A DNA stretch of 44,883 nt from the NCBI GenBank assembly GCA_021799615.1, contig JAJZAC010000010.1, positions 1-44,883 of the forward strand, read 5' to 3'. Position numbers and translations under genes: made by a program. Source of the DNA: Actinomycetes bacterium. Its GTDB lineage: Bacteria > Actinomycetota > Acidimicrobiia > Acidimicrobiales > RAAP-2. The stretch's first letter is position 1. Every line of letters begins with the position of its first letter. A model generated the notes under the pieces. That model ran no database searches and was not told the origin of the DNA. It saw only the letters and a program-made list of their open reading frames with translations. Shown piece after piece: positions 1 to 7,296 of this stretch.

Positions 1-103
1 TCCAGACGACCGTCGGTAAGCCGTGTGCGGGAAAACCGCACGCACGGATTGAAAGGGGAATGGGGAACCAGGCTCGCACTGCGAGTACTGCGCCCCTGAC
101 TAC
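1..103 (+). mobile_element. 3' end of a group II intron (domains V and VI), partial
   Basis: Bases 18-50 read as a domain V hairpin: an AAGCCGTG 5' strand with the catalytic AGC triad, an inner stem TGCGG/CCGCA capped by an A-rich GAAAA loop, a two-base bulge, then CACGG closing the lower stem. Bases 54-97 can form a domain VI-like stem, AGGGG with CCCCT, with an inner CTCGC/GCGAG hairpin at 73-85. The segment ends in the CTAC typical of an intron 3' end. The 5' part, including any reverse transcriptase, lies left of the window. The exact splice site is uncertain (about 103-107), and the A at 99 is not at an ideal branch distance if the end is 103. Recognition is from pattern memory of bacterial domain V sequences. 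Confidence 0.72.
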
Positions 104-105
104 CA

Positions 106-483
106 ATGACCGAGCGCACGAAACCCGCCATCACCGTTCCCGACGGCGACCCACCCGCCGACCTGGTGGTCGAGGACCTCGAGGTCGGCGGGGGCGCCGA
201 CGCGTCGTCCGGGTCGAGGGTGCAGGTGCACTACTCGGGGGTCGCCTGGTCCACCGGGCAGGAGTTCGACTCGTCGTGGGACCGGGGCGAACCGTTCGCG
301 TTCCCCCTGGGGGCCGGACACGTGATCCCCGGTTGGGACCGGGGCGTGGCCGGCATGCGTGTCGGTGGCCGGCGCCGGCTGACCATCCCGCCGGGCCTGG
401 CCTACGGCTCCCAGGGTGCCGGCGGTGTCATCGGTCCCGGCGAGACGCTCGTCTTCGTCGTCGACCTGCTGGCAATGGGCTGA
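106..483 (+). CDS. FKBP-type peptidyl-prolyl cis-trans isomerase
   Basis: A 125-residue single-domain FKBP, probably cytosolic because no signal peptide is visible; it would catalyse cis-trans isomerisation of X-Pro bonds. The FKBP core is clear: VQVHYSGVAW, then FDSSWDRGEPFAFPLG, HVIPGWDRGVAGM with the conserved Val-Ile-x-Gly-Trp, and RRRLTIPPGLAYG, ending in ETLVFVVDLL. About 25 residues precede the core. ATG 106 is the first start after the in-frame stop at 97-99, and it lies about 2 bp after the apparent group II intron end, so no native ribosome binding site or promoter is visible next to it. It is convergent with cofE; a GAGGGGC-ccg-GCCCCTC hairpin at 551-567 separates the two. Confidence 0.93.
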   Translation: MTERTKPAITVPDGDPPADLVVEDLEVGGGADASSGSRVQVHYSGVAWSTGQEFDSSWDRGEPFAFPLGAGHVIPGWDRGVAGMRVGGRRRLTIPPGLAYGSQGAGGVIGPGETLVFVVDLLAMG

Positions 484-565
484 CCTGACCGTCTGGCCGC
501 CCGACGCGGCCCCGCCCGACGGGTGACGCAGGCGACGGCCCGTGCGGGTGGAGGGGCCCGGCCCC

Positions 566-1282
566 TCAGCGGAAGAGGTCCTCGCCGGGGGGGCGGACGA
601 TCTCGGTGGCGGCCGAGGACGGGCGGAGCCAGGCGGGATCCACCCCGCGCACGATGGCGGCGGGGATGCCCGACGCCTTGCCCATGACCAGCTCGGCCGC
701 CCCCGCCACCTCGTCGGCGACGCACACCTCGGTGGCCTCGAGCACTCGCCCGTTGGCATCCACCGTCCCCCGCAGGTCGACCACGCCCGCAAGTCCGGCC
801 ACGCCGATGGCGACGTCGGTGACCCCCCTGCGCCATGTCCGGCCGAAGGTATCGGACACGACGATCGCCACCACCGCTCCGGTCCGGTGCCCGATCCCCG
901 CCCGCAGCCGGCGAGCGGAACGGTCGGGATCGACCGGCAGCAGGGCCGCCGTCCCGCCGTCCACGTTGGACAGGTCGATCCCCGCATTGGCACAGACGAA
1001 GCCGTGGGTCGTCTCGGTGATGAGCAGGTCGCCCCGGCGCCGCAGGACCCGGCGGGACTCGCGCTCGATCAGACGTCGCTTGGCGGCGGGATCGTCGTGG
1101 TCCAGGGCCACGATGCGCCCCTCGGCCTTGGAGACCACCTTCTGGGTCACGACCACCACGTCACCGTCGCGCAGGGGGTCTTCGCCGGTCGCCTCGACCA
1201 GGAGCGCGGCCAGGTCGTCGCCGGGCCGGACCTCGCCGAGCCCCGTCACGGGGAGGACGGTGAGCGCCCGGTGCGCCGTCAC
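566..1282 (-). CDS. cofE: F420-0:L-glutamate ligase (stand-alone CofE)
   Basis: Adds gamma-linked glutamates to F420-0 using GTP in the last steps of coenzyme F420 synthesis. The 238-residue protein starts with LTVLPVTGLGEVRPGDDL, followed by GDVVVVTQKVVSKAEGR and HGFVCANAGIDLSNV, and later SDTFGRTWRRGVTDVAIG, all CofE hallmarks. The track ORF runs to 1999 but overlaps cofD. GTG 1282 is chosen because its GTGA overlaps the cofD stop, implying translational coupling. The length matches archaeal CofE. The C-terminal FMN/nitroreductase domain that mycobacterial FbiB carries, which reduces dehydro-F420-0, is absent, so that activity would have to come from another gene. Confidence 0.93.
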   Translation of the reverse strand: MTAHRALTVLPVTGLGEVRPGDDLAALLVEATGEDPLRDGDVVVVTQKVVSKAEGRIVALDHDDPAAKRRLIERESRRVLRRRGDLLITETTHGFVCANAGIDLSNVDGGTAALLPVDPDRSARRLRAGIGHRTGAVVAIVVSDTFGRTWRRGVTDVAIGVAGLAGVVDLRGTVDANGRVLEATEVCVADEVAGAAELVMGKASGIPAAIVRGVDPAWLRPSSAATEIVRPPGEDLFR

Positions 1283-2211
1283 GGGCCGTCCAGCGATGCC
1301 AGCACCGCCTCGGAGAGCCGAGCCGCCGCGTCGGGGGTGCGCATGACGGTGGGTGCGACCACGCACCGCAGTCCGGCCGCCTCGACCGAGGGCGCGTCGC
1401 CCGCGTCGGCGGTGTCGATGACCAGGGTCCCCATCCAGTCGGCGTAGCCCCTGGCGACGCCGGCGGAGGTGGCCTCGCCCCCCAGCTCGACCAGCATGCG
1501 GTCGGCGGGACCCTTGAGCGCGGCGCCGCCGACCAGGGGCGAGACGCCCACCACCCGGTCGCGCCGCCGGCGCAGCACGTCGAGCACGCCGGGGACGGCC
1601 AGCAACGGTCCGATGGAGACGACGGGGTTGGAGGGGCAGACGACGATGGTCGCCGCCGCCTCCAGCGCACCCAGCACCCCCTGCCCGGGCGTGGCCGATC
1701 CGGCGCCGTCGAAGCGGATCCCGCTGACCGGCACGGCGTGCCGCAGGCGGACGAAGTAGTCCTGGAAGGGCACGTCGCCGCCGTCGCGCAGCGTGACGAC
1801 GGTGCGGATACGGTCGTCGCTCACGGGCAGGAGCGTCGGTCCGACCCCGAAGGACCGGCACAGCTCGGCCGTCACCTCGCTCAGCGTGGCGCCGGCGGCG
1901 AGGCGGCCGGTGCGGTAACAGTGGGTGGCCAGGTCGCGGTCCCCGAGCCGGAACCAGGTCGGTCCGCCCAGCGCGTCGAGGGCGTCCATGACCGTCCACG
2001 TCTCGTTCGCCAGACCCCAGCCCCGCTCGTCGTCGACCAGACCGGCCAGGGTGTACATGACGGTGTCCAGGTCGGGCGAGACGTGGAGCCCGAAGAGCTC
2101 GGTGTCGTCGCCCGTGTTCACCACCGCGGTGATGGACGGACCCCCGACGACCTGCTCCATGCCGCGCAGGAGGCGCGCCGCACCGACACCACCGCAGAGG
2201 GCCACGACCAT
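1279..2211 (-). CDS. cofD: 2-phospho-L-lactate transferase family (CofD/FbiA)
   Basis: Transfers a phospholactyl or phosphoenolpyruvyl moiety from the guanylylated donor to the flavin FO, giving F420-0 or its dehydro form. The 310-residue protein opens with the glycine-rich [13 protein letters not shown], then [20 protein letters not shown] and [12 protein letters not shown], as in CofD/Fbi[19 protein letters not shown] is also diagnostic. It is the first gene of a two-gene minus-strand unit with cofE. A TAGCCT -10-like box at 2218-2223 ends 6 nt before the ATG, so the mRNA is probably leaderless. The divergent glycosyltransferase begins 37 bp away. Confidence 0.95.
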   Translation of the reverse strand: MVVALCGGVGAARLLRGMEQVVGGPSITAVVNTGDDTELFGLHVSPDLDTVMYTLAGLVDDERGWGLANETWTVMDALDALGGPTWFRLGDRDLATHCYRTGRLAAGATLSEVTAELCRSFGVGPTLLPVSDDRIRTVVTLRDGGDVPFQDYFVRLRHAVPVSGIRFDGAGSATPGQGVLGALEAAATIVVCPSNPVVSIGPLLAVPGVLDVLRRRRDRVVGVSPLVGGAALKGPADRMLVELGGEATSAGVARGYADWMGTLVIDTADAGDAPSVEAAGLRCVVAPTVMRTPDAAARLSEAVLASLDGP

Positions 2212-2217
2212 GCCGGC

Positions 2218-2223
2218 AGGCTA
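2218..2223 (-). promoter_or_regulatory. -10 box of cofD (leaderless type)
   Basis: On the minus strand TAGCCT lies 6 nt upstream of the cofD ATG, placing the expected transcription start at or next to the start codon. No convincing -35 was seen. Confidence 0.55.
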
Positions 2224-2248
2224 CCCGGCATGTGCAAGGCTCCTTGCC

Positions 2249-3406
2249 GTGTCGGACCCTCCTGCACCGGTGACGGTCGCCCTCGACGCCACCCCGCTCC
2301 TCGGGTCACCCACCGGGGTCGGCGTCTTCTGTGCCGGTGCCCTGTCGGGGCTGGCCCGCCGCCCCGACGTGGCCGTGGACGCCTTCGCCGTCAGCTGGCG
2401 CCGCCGCCACGGGATCGAGGAGCGCCTGCCGGCCGGGATCGGGGTGGCCGGCCGCCCCATGCCGGCCCGGCCGCTGCACGCCGCCTGGCGCCGGTGGTCC
2501 GCCCCGCCGGTCGAGTGGTTCGTCGGCCGCCACGACGTCGTCCACGGGACCAATTTCGTGGTCCCCCCCACGCGGCGGGCGGGCCGGGTCGTCACCGTCC
2601 ACGACCTCACGGTGGTCCGCTTCCCGGAGCTGTGCGACGCGTCGACGGCGGGGTTCCCCGCGCTGGTCCGTCGGGCCGTCGCCGAGGGGGCGTGGGTCCA
2701 CACGCCGTCGGCGTTCGTGGCCGACGAGGTGGTCGAGGAGCTCGGAGCCGACCCGGTCCGTGTCCGCGCCGTGCCCCATGGCGTCCCCGCCCTGCCATCC
2801 CCGGACCCCACCGGCGTACCCCCGCTCCCCGACGGGACGGGACGCTCGGTGGTGGCCGTGGGGACGATCGAGCCCCGCAAGGACTACCCGACCCTGCTGG
2901 CGGCCTTCGGCCAGCTCGCCGGGGAGCCCGGCCACCGGGACGTGGCCCTGGTCATCGTGGGAGGCGAGGGATGGGGCAGCGAGGCCTTCGCCGGCGCGCT
3001 CGGCGCGCTGGCACCCGAGGTGCGCCACCGGGTGACCGTCACCGGCTATCTGCCCGACGCCGCGCTGGCGGCGGTGCTCGCCGACGCGGCGGTGCTGGCC
3101 TATCCCTCGCGCTACGAGGGGTTCGGGTTCCCGCCGCTCCAGGCGATGGCGGCCGGGGTCCCGGTGGTGGCCACCCGGGCCGGTGCCGTGCCCGAGGTCG
3201 TCGGCGACGGGGCGTCGGTGGTGGAGCCGGGCGACGCCGCCACCCTGGCCGCCGCGCTGGCCGACGTGCTCGCCGGTGGTCCCGGTGTGGAGGCGCAGGT
3301 GCGGCGGGGCCGTGCCCGTGCCGCCGCCTTCACGTGGGACGCGTGCGCCCGAGGCCTGACCCTCCTCTACCGGGACGTCACCGCCGAGGGGCGGGCGGGG
3401 CGGTGA
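2249..3406 (+). CDS. GT4-family glycosyltransferase 1
   Basis: A retaining GT-B glycosyltransferase of the GT4/group 1 family, 385 residues, probably acting at the inner face of the membrane on a lipid-linked or surface glycan. It shows the N-terminal [15 protein letters not shown], a [15 protein letters not shown] stretch, the [16 protein letters not shown] segment that begins the second Rossmann half, and the donor-binding [11 protein letters not shown] near residue 290. The second glutamate of the usual E-x7-E motif is a glutamine here (residue 298). GTG 2249 is chosen because the homologous sequence begins there and AAGG lies about 9 nt upstream; the track ORF extends into the cofD antisense region. 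Its stop overlaps the next gene by GTGA. Donor and acceptor are not evident. Confidence 0.9.
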   Translation: MSDPPAPVTVALDATPLLGSPTGVGVFCAGALSGLARRPDVAVDAFAVSWRRRHGIEERLPAGIGVAGRPMPARPLHAAWRRWSAPPVEWFVGRHDVVHGTNFVVPPTRRAGRVVTVHDLTVVRFPELCDASTAGFPALVRRAVAEGAWVHTPSAFVADEVVEELGADPVRVRAVPHGVPALPSPDPTGVPPLPDGTGRSVVAVGTIEPRKDYPTLLAAFGQLAGEPGHRDVALVIVGGEGWGSEAFAGALGALAPEVRHRVTVTGYLPDAALAAVLADAAVLAYPSRYEGFGFPPLQAMAAGVPVVATRAGAVPEVVGDGASVVEPGDAATLAAALADVLAGGPGVEAQVRRGRARAAAFTWDACARGLTLLYRDVTAEGRAGR

Positions 3407-4506
3407 GCGGTCCCTGGCCCTCGGTGGCCCTGGTGGTCGAACAGCTGCGGCGGCGGGCACCGGGAGGGATCGGAACCTACGCGTCGGCGTTGGCCGCAGG
3501 TCTGGCCGCCCTGGCCAGCCGGCCCGACGGGGGGCCGGACGTCCGTCTCGTCGCCAGCCGGTGGTCGGGGCGCGGCCCCGATCCCCTGGCATCGACGGGC
3601 TGGCCGGTCGACGCGTCGGCGCTCCCCGGGCCCCTGCTCACGCGGGCCTGGGACCGGTCACTGCTACGGGGCCCCCGAGGCGTCGACGTCGTCCATGCCA
3701 CGTCGCTGCTGACGCCGCCGGGCGGTCGCCTGCCGCTGGTCGTGACCGTCCACGACCTGCTGTGGCGGTCCCATGCCGAGACGTTCCCGCCCCGGGGGCG
3801 GGCATGGCACGAGGCCGCGCTGGGTCGGGCCCTGCGGCGGGCGGCGGCGTTCGTGGTGCCGTCCCGGCCGGTCGCCGACGAGCTGGTCGCCGCCGGCGCC
3901 GATCCGGCCGCGGTGACCGTCATCGCCCACGGCAGCGACCACCTCCCGGCCGCCGACCCGGCCGTCGAGCGACGCCTCCGGGCGCGCCTGGGACTGGCGG
4001 GGCCGTTCCTGCTGAGTGTGGGGACCCGGGAGCCCCGCAAGAACCTGGCCCGTGTGGTCGCCGCCTACCACCGGGCCCGACCCGACCTTCCGGGTCCGTG
4101 GCCCCTGGTGGTCGCCGGCCCCCACGGGTGGGGCGCCGCCGAGGTCGACGGTGCGGGGGTGATGGTGGCCGGGCGGCTCTCCGGCGACGAGCTGGCTGCC
4201 GCCTACGGCGCCTGCCGGCTCCTGTGCTACGTGCCGCTGGAGGAGGGGTTCGGCCTGCCGCCGCTGGAGGCGATGGCGGCCGGCGCCCCCGTGGTGGCGA
4301 GCCCCCTGCCGTCGACCGGCGACGCCGCGTTCGAGGTGGACCCGACCGACGTGGACGACATCGCCCGCGGCATCGTCGCCGTGGCCGTCGACGGTCCGGT
4401 GCGCCGTGAGCTCGTCCGGGTCGGGTCCGCCCGCGCCGCTCGCCACCGCTGGGTCGACGCCGCCGCCGCCCACGCCGACGTCTACGCATCGGTGGGGATC
4501 CGGTGA
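3403..4506 (+). CDS. GT4-family glycosyltransferase 2
   Basis: A second GT-B glycosyltransferase, 367 residues. The N-terminal half has [16 protein letters not shown] and [18 protein letters not shown]; the second half opens with [15 protein letters not shown] and carries the intact donor motif [18 protein letters not shown] from about residue 281. The GTG start lies in the GTGA overlapping the previous stop, and its own stop overlaps the third glycosyltransferase in the same way, so the three are almost certainly co-translated. The tandem, similar-sized enzymes suggest sequential addition of sugars to one glycan. The track ORF starts at 1738 but the sequence before 3403 is antisense to cofD or belongs to the previous gene. 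Confidence 0.9.
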   Translation: MSGPWPSVALVVEQLRRRAPGGIGTYASALAAGLAALASRPDGGPDVRLVASRWSGRGPDPLASTGWPVDASALPGPLLTRAWDRSLLRGPRGVDVVHATSLLTPPGGRLPLVVTVHDLLWRSHAETFPPRGRAWHEAALGRALRRAAAFVVPSRPVADELVAAGADPAAVTVIAHGSDHLPAADPAVERRLRARLGLAGPFLLSVGTREPRKNLARVVAAYHRARPDLPGPWPLVVAGPHGWGAAEVDGAGVMVAGRLSGDELAAAYGACRLLCYVPLEEGFGLPPLEAMAAGAPVVASPLPSTGDAAFEVDPTDVDDIARGIVAVAVDGPVRRELVRVGSARAARHRWVDAAAAHADVYASVGIR

Positions 4507-5660
4507 CCGGTGCCGACCGGGCCGTCCGGGTGTCCCTCGACGTCACCGCGGTGCCGGTGCGGCCGGTGGGAGCGGGTCACTACACCCTGGAGCTGGCCAC
4601 CGCCCTCGGCCGCCGGGACGACCTGGACCTGCGACTGCTCGCCCGCCGCGACGACGGCCGCCGCTGGGCCGACCGGGTGCCGGGCGTCGAGGTGGTGCCG
4701 GTGGCGCCGGTGGCCCGCCCGGTACGTCTGGCCTGGGAGCAGGGGGCGTTGCCCCGGCTCCTACGCCGCCTCGGCGTCGGCGTCCACCACGGGCCTCACT
4801 ACACCATGCCGGAACGGTCGGCCGTGCCCATGGTGGTGACCGTGCACGACCTGAGCTTCTTCGTGGAGCCGGCATGGCACGAGCGCTCCAAGGTGCTCCT
4901 CTTCCGCCGGGCCATCACCACCGCTGCCCGCCGGGCCGCCGTGGTGGTCTGCCCCAGCCATACGACGGCGGCCGAGCTGGCCCGGTGGTGCCGCGTCGAG
5001 GCCGAGGTCGTGGTGGCCCACCACGGGGTGGCCACCGACCGGTTCGTCCCCGACGAGGAGTCGCCGGGATCCGATCGTGACGTGCTGGAACGCCTGATGC
5101 CCGGGCTGGCATCGCGTCCCTTCCTGTGCTTCGTGGGGACCCTGGAGCCCCGCAAGGCCGTCCCCGAGCTGGTGGCGGCGTTCGACCGGATCGCCGGGGC
5201 GCACCCGGAGGCCCTCCTGGTACTGGCCGGCGGCGACGGGTGGGGGACGGCAGCCGTCGAGGCGGCAGTGGCCAGGGCCCGGCACGGCGACCGGGTGGTG
5301 CGGACCGGGTACGTCGACGACGTGGCCGTGCCCGCCCTCCTGCGCGGCGCCGTGGCCGTCACCTACCCGGCCCGCTACGAGGGGTTCGGGCTCCCGGCCC
5401 TCGAGGCCCTGGCCTGCGGCGCCCGGCTGGTGACGACCTCGGGGACGGTCATGGAGGAGGTGGCGGGGGACGCGGCCCGTCTGGTGCCGCCCGGTGACGT
5501 GCGGGCGTTGGCCGACGCCCTCGATGCCGAGCTCCGAGGCGGCGATCCCGACCGGGAGGCGGCCCGGGAGCGGGGCCTCGGCCTGGCCCGCGCCCACACG
5601 TGGGACGCCAGCGCCGCTCGCCACGTCCACGCGTACCGCCTGGCCGCCGCCCGGACCTGA
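4503..5660 (+). CDS. GT4-family glycosyltransferase 3
   Basis: Third member of the tandem glycosyltransferase set, 385 residues, GTG start in a 4-bp overlap with the upstream gene. Domain order as in its neighbours: DVTAVPVRPVGAGHYTLELA at the N terminus, HHGPHYTMPE and VTVHDLSFFVEPAWH in the acceptor half, FVGTLEPRKAVPELVAAF at the start of the donor half, and the complete E-x7-E motif in YEGFGLPALEALACGA near residue 293. Homology among the three suggests duplication and divergence. The RMD-like GDP-sugar reductase follows 33 bp later, so GDP-linked deoxysugars are plausible donors for some of these enzymes; this is inference from context. Confidence 0.9.
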   Translation: MTGADRAVRVSLDVTAVPVRPVGAGHYTLELATALGRRDDLDLRLLARRDDGRRWADRVPGVEVVPVAPVARPVRLAWEQGALPRLLRRLGVGVHHGPHYTMPERSAVPMVVTVHDLSFFVEPAWHERSKVLLFRRAITTAARRAAVVVCPSHTTAAELARWCRVEAEVVVAHHGVATDRFVPDEESPGSDRDVLERLMPGLASRPFLCFVGTLEPRKAVPELVAAFDRIAGAHPEALLVLAGGDGWGTAAVEAAVARARHGDRVVRTGYVDDVAVPALLRGAVAVTYPARYEGFGLPALEALACGARLVTTSGTVMEEVAGDAARLVPPGDVRALADALDAELRGGDPDREAARERGLGLARAHTWDASAARHVHAYRLAAART

Positions 5661-5679
5661 AGGGGTCCGGCGGAGCCGG

Positions 5680-5685
5680 TAGGGT
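5680..5685 (+). promoter_or_regulatory. -10 box of the RMD-like gene
   Basis: TAGGGT ends 8 nt before the ATG at 5694, so this gene may have its own leaderless promoter in addition to readthrough from the glycosyltransferases. Confidence 0.45.
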
Positions 5686-5693
5686 TCGGGCCC

Positions 5694-6602
5694 ATGCGCG
5701 CCCTCATCACCGGTGGTCGAGGTTTCGTCGGCACGTGGCTGGCCGAGCACCTCCGGTCGTGCGGGGACGAGGTCGTAGCCGTCGACGCCGAGGTGGACGT
5801 CACCGATCCAGCCGCCGTGTCCGACGCCGTCGACGCGGCCCGTCCCGACGCCGTCTACCACCTGGCCGCCCTGGCCCACGTGGGCGACTCGTGGCGGGAC
5901 CCGCTCCGGGTCCTGGAGGTGAACGTGCTCGGCACGGCCGCCGTCCTGGCCGCGGCGCGCCGCTACAGCGAGGCGACCCGCGTCCTCGTGACCAGTTCGG
6001 CCGAGGTCTACGGCCCGGTACCCGACGAAGCGGCGCTGCCCCTGGCGGAAGGTCGCGAGCCGGCCCCGCTGACCCCCTACGCGGCGAGCAAGCTGGCGGC
6101 CGAGGCGGTGGCCGGCCAGGCGGTCCGCGGCCACGGGCAGCCGGTGATCGTGGTCCGCCCCTTCAACCACGTGGGACCGGGCCAGTCGCCCAATTTCGCC
6201 GTACCGGCCCTGGCCCGGCGCATCGTCGAGGCGAAGCGGGCCGGTGCCCCGTCGATCCCGGTGGGGAACCTGGCGGCCCGCCGGGACCTCACCGACGTGC
6301 GTGACGTGGTGCGCGCCTACCGCCTACTCGTCGAGCAGGGGACCCCCGGGCGTGTCTACAACGTGTGCTCGGGGCGGGACGTCGCCATCGAGGACGTGGC
6401 CCGCCGGCTGGCGAACCTGGCCGGTGCCTCGGTGGCGTTCGTCCCCGATCCCGAGCTGTTCCGGCCGGTCGAGGTACCCGTGCTCCGCGGCGATCCGGGC
6501 CGGATCCGGGCCGACACGGGGTGGTCCCCCCGGATCCCGCTGGAGACCACGCTGGCCGACGTGCTGGACGAGTGGGAGCGGGCGGCGGCGACTCCCGCGT
6601 GA
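5694..6602 (+). CDS. NAD(P)-dependent SDR, GDP-4-keto-6-deoxy-D-mannose reductase-like
   Basis: An extended short-chain dehydrogenase of 302 residues. It has the nucleotide-binding ITGGRGFVGTWLAEHL at the N terminus, DAVYHLAALAHVGDSW, the catalytic TSSAEVYG, and the YAASKLAAE dyad. RPFNHVGPGQSPNF is the segment I associate with RMD, which reduces GDP-4-keto-6-deoxy-mannose to GDP-D-rhamnose, rather than with UDP-glucose epimerases. The matching GDP-mannose 4,6-dehydratase is not in the window, but manB and a SIS isomerase that could feed GDP-mannose synthesis lie 13-15 kb away. Product assignment is moderate; membership in the epimerase/dehydratase family is certain. Confidence 0.8.
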   Translation: MRALITGGRGFVGTWLAEHLRSCGDEVVAVDAEVDVTDPAAVSDAVDAARPDAVYHLAALAHVGDSWRDPLRVLEVNVLGTAAVLAAARRYSEATRVLVTSSAEVYGPVPDEAALPLAEGREPAPLTPYAASKLAAEAVAGQAVRGHGQPVIVVRPFNHVGPGQSPNFAVPALARRIVEAKRAGAPSIPVGNLAARRDLTDVRDVVRAYRLLVEQGTPGRVYNVCSGRDVAIEDVARRLANLAGASVAFVPDPELFRPVEVPVLRGDPGRIRADTGWSPRIPLETTLADVLDEWERAAATPA

Positions 6603-6617
6603 GCGCACCGGGGACGC

Positions 6618-6649
6618 GGACGACGGCCCGTCGGAACGGGCCGTCGTCC
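6618..6649. terminator. Perfect 14-bp stem, bidirectional terminator-like
   Basis: GGACGACGGCCCGT and ACGGGCCGTCGTCC form a perfect 14-bp stem around a CGGA tetraloop, starting 15 bp after the RMD-like stop. There is no T tract on either side. It lies between convergent genes and probably terminates both transcripts, as GC-only hairpins are thought to do in high-GC actinobacteria. Confidence 0.65.
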
Positions 6650-6760
6650 AGGGGACCGGAGGGGGGGACACCGGTCCGTTGCGGCCGCCACGCCCGGGGG
6701 GTGGGCGCGGGCCGTTGCGTGAGCCGGCCGGGGGGGTGGACCGGCTCGCGATCAGGTCGT

Positions 6761-7141
6761 TCAGGCAGCTGCCGACAGGATGGCGCTGCGGATCTGCTGC
6801 CGCACCTCGGTGGCCTGGCTGCGCACCTGACGGGCGACCTCGCGGGCCTGTGCGGGCAACCGGTCCTCGAAGGGCAGGAGGGCGGCCTCGACGCGTGCGA
6901 ACGCATCCTCCACCCGGGCGTCCACGGCGTGGACGGCGCCGGACAGGTCGGTGCGCACGGTGGCCAGGCGCTGCTCGGCGGTCACCCGGGGATCGCCCAG
7001 GCGCTTGACCAGCTCGTGCCGGCGGACCTGGGCCTTCTGGTAGCCGATCACGCCGATGCCGATCGCCACGTACGTAGCGTCCTTGGCGATGCCGGCGACA
7101 TCTCGTGCCACCTTGGTGAGGTCGGTGTTCAGTTCGGGCAT
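6761..7141 (-). CDS. Small helical protein of unknown function
   Basis: A 126-residue protein without a recognised enzyme motif. Residues about 20-35 (DATYVAIGIGVIGYQKAQ) form a short hydrophobic helix that could insert in or lie on a membrane; the rest is charged and heptad-like (AVHAVDARVEDAFARVEAAL, VARQVRSQATEVRQQI), suggesting coiled-coil packing. Size and composition recall phasin-like or scaffold proteins, but I cannot assign it. The start at 7141 is supported by GAGGAG five nt upstream; the track ORF to 7315 would run through its promoter. It has a canonical sigma-70-type promoter and an SD-containing leader of about 45 nt, unlike many neighbours, so expression may be strong or regulated. 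Confidence 0.78.
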   Translation of the reverse strand: MPELNTDLTKVARDVAGIAKDATYVAIGIGVIGYQKAQVRRHELVKRLGDPRVTAEQRLATVRTDLSGAVHAVDARVEDAFARVEAALLPFEDRLPAQAREVARQVRSQATEVRQQIRSAILSAAA

Positions 7142-7192
7142 AGGGACTCCTCGTGTCGGGGGCCTGTGGTGCTCCCACCGGCTTGTGATGCA

Positions 7193-7228
7193 AGTGTATA
7201 CGAGAACATAAACAGTTGCAAGCACTTG
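7193..7228 (-). promoter_or_regulatory. Promoter and possible operator in an AT-rich island
   Basis: On the minus strand TTGCAA (7216-7221), a 17-bp spacer and TACACT (7193-7198) form a textbook -35/-10 pair for the small helical protein gene. The same stretch holds CAAGTG at 7191-7196 and CACTTG at 7223-7228 in inverted orientation, and CAAG-CA-CTTG at 7219-7228, which could be a repressor site overlapping the promoter. The AT content stands out sharply from the surroundings. Confidence 0.65.
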
Positions 7229-7280
7229 ATCGCCCACCCGCCCGCCGCCCGACCCGCCGCGCTGGTGAGCCCGGTGCCGG

Positions 7281-7286
7281 TAGCCT
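7281..7286 (+). promoter_or_regulatory. -10 box of the GT2 fusion gene
   Basis: TAGCCT ends 10 nt before the ATG at 7297, compatible with a leaderless or near-leaderless transcript. Confidence 0.4.
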
Positions 7287-7296
7287 CGCGGGCCTG

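Noticed and set aside
60-488. 142-codon ORF starting in the intron end
   Set aside because: It overlaps the FKBP gene in another frame and is Arg/Gly-rich without domain features.
1738-3402. Upstream part of the 922-codon ORF
   Set aside because: It is antisense to cofD and then out of frame with glycosyltransferase 1; the real gene starts at GTG 3403.
6356-7193. Long minus-strand ORFs over the RMD-like 3' end
   Set aside because: They cross the terminator-like stem and overlap real genes in wrong frames.
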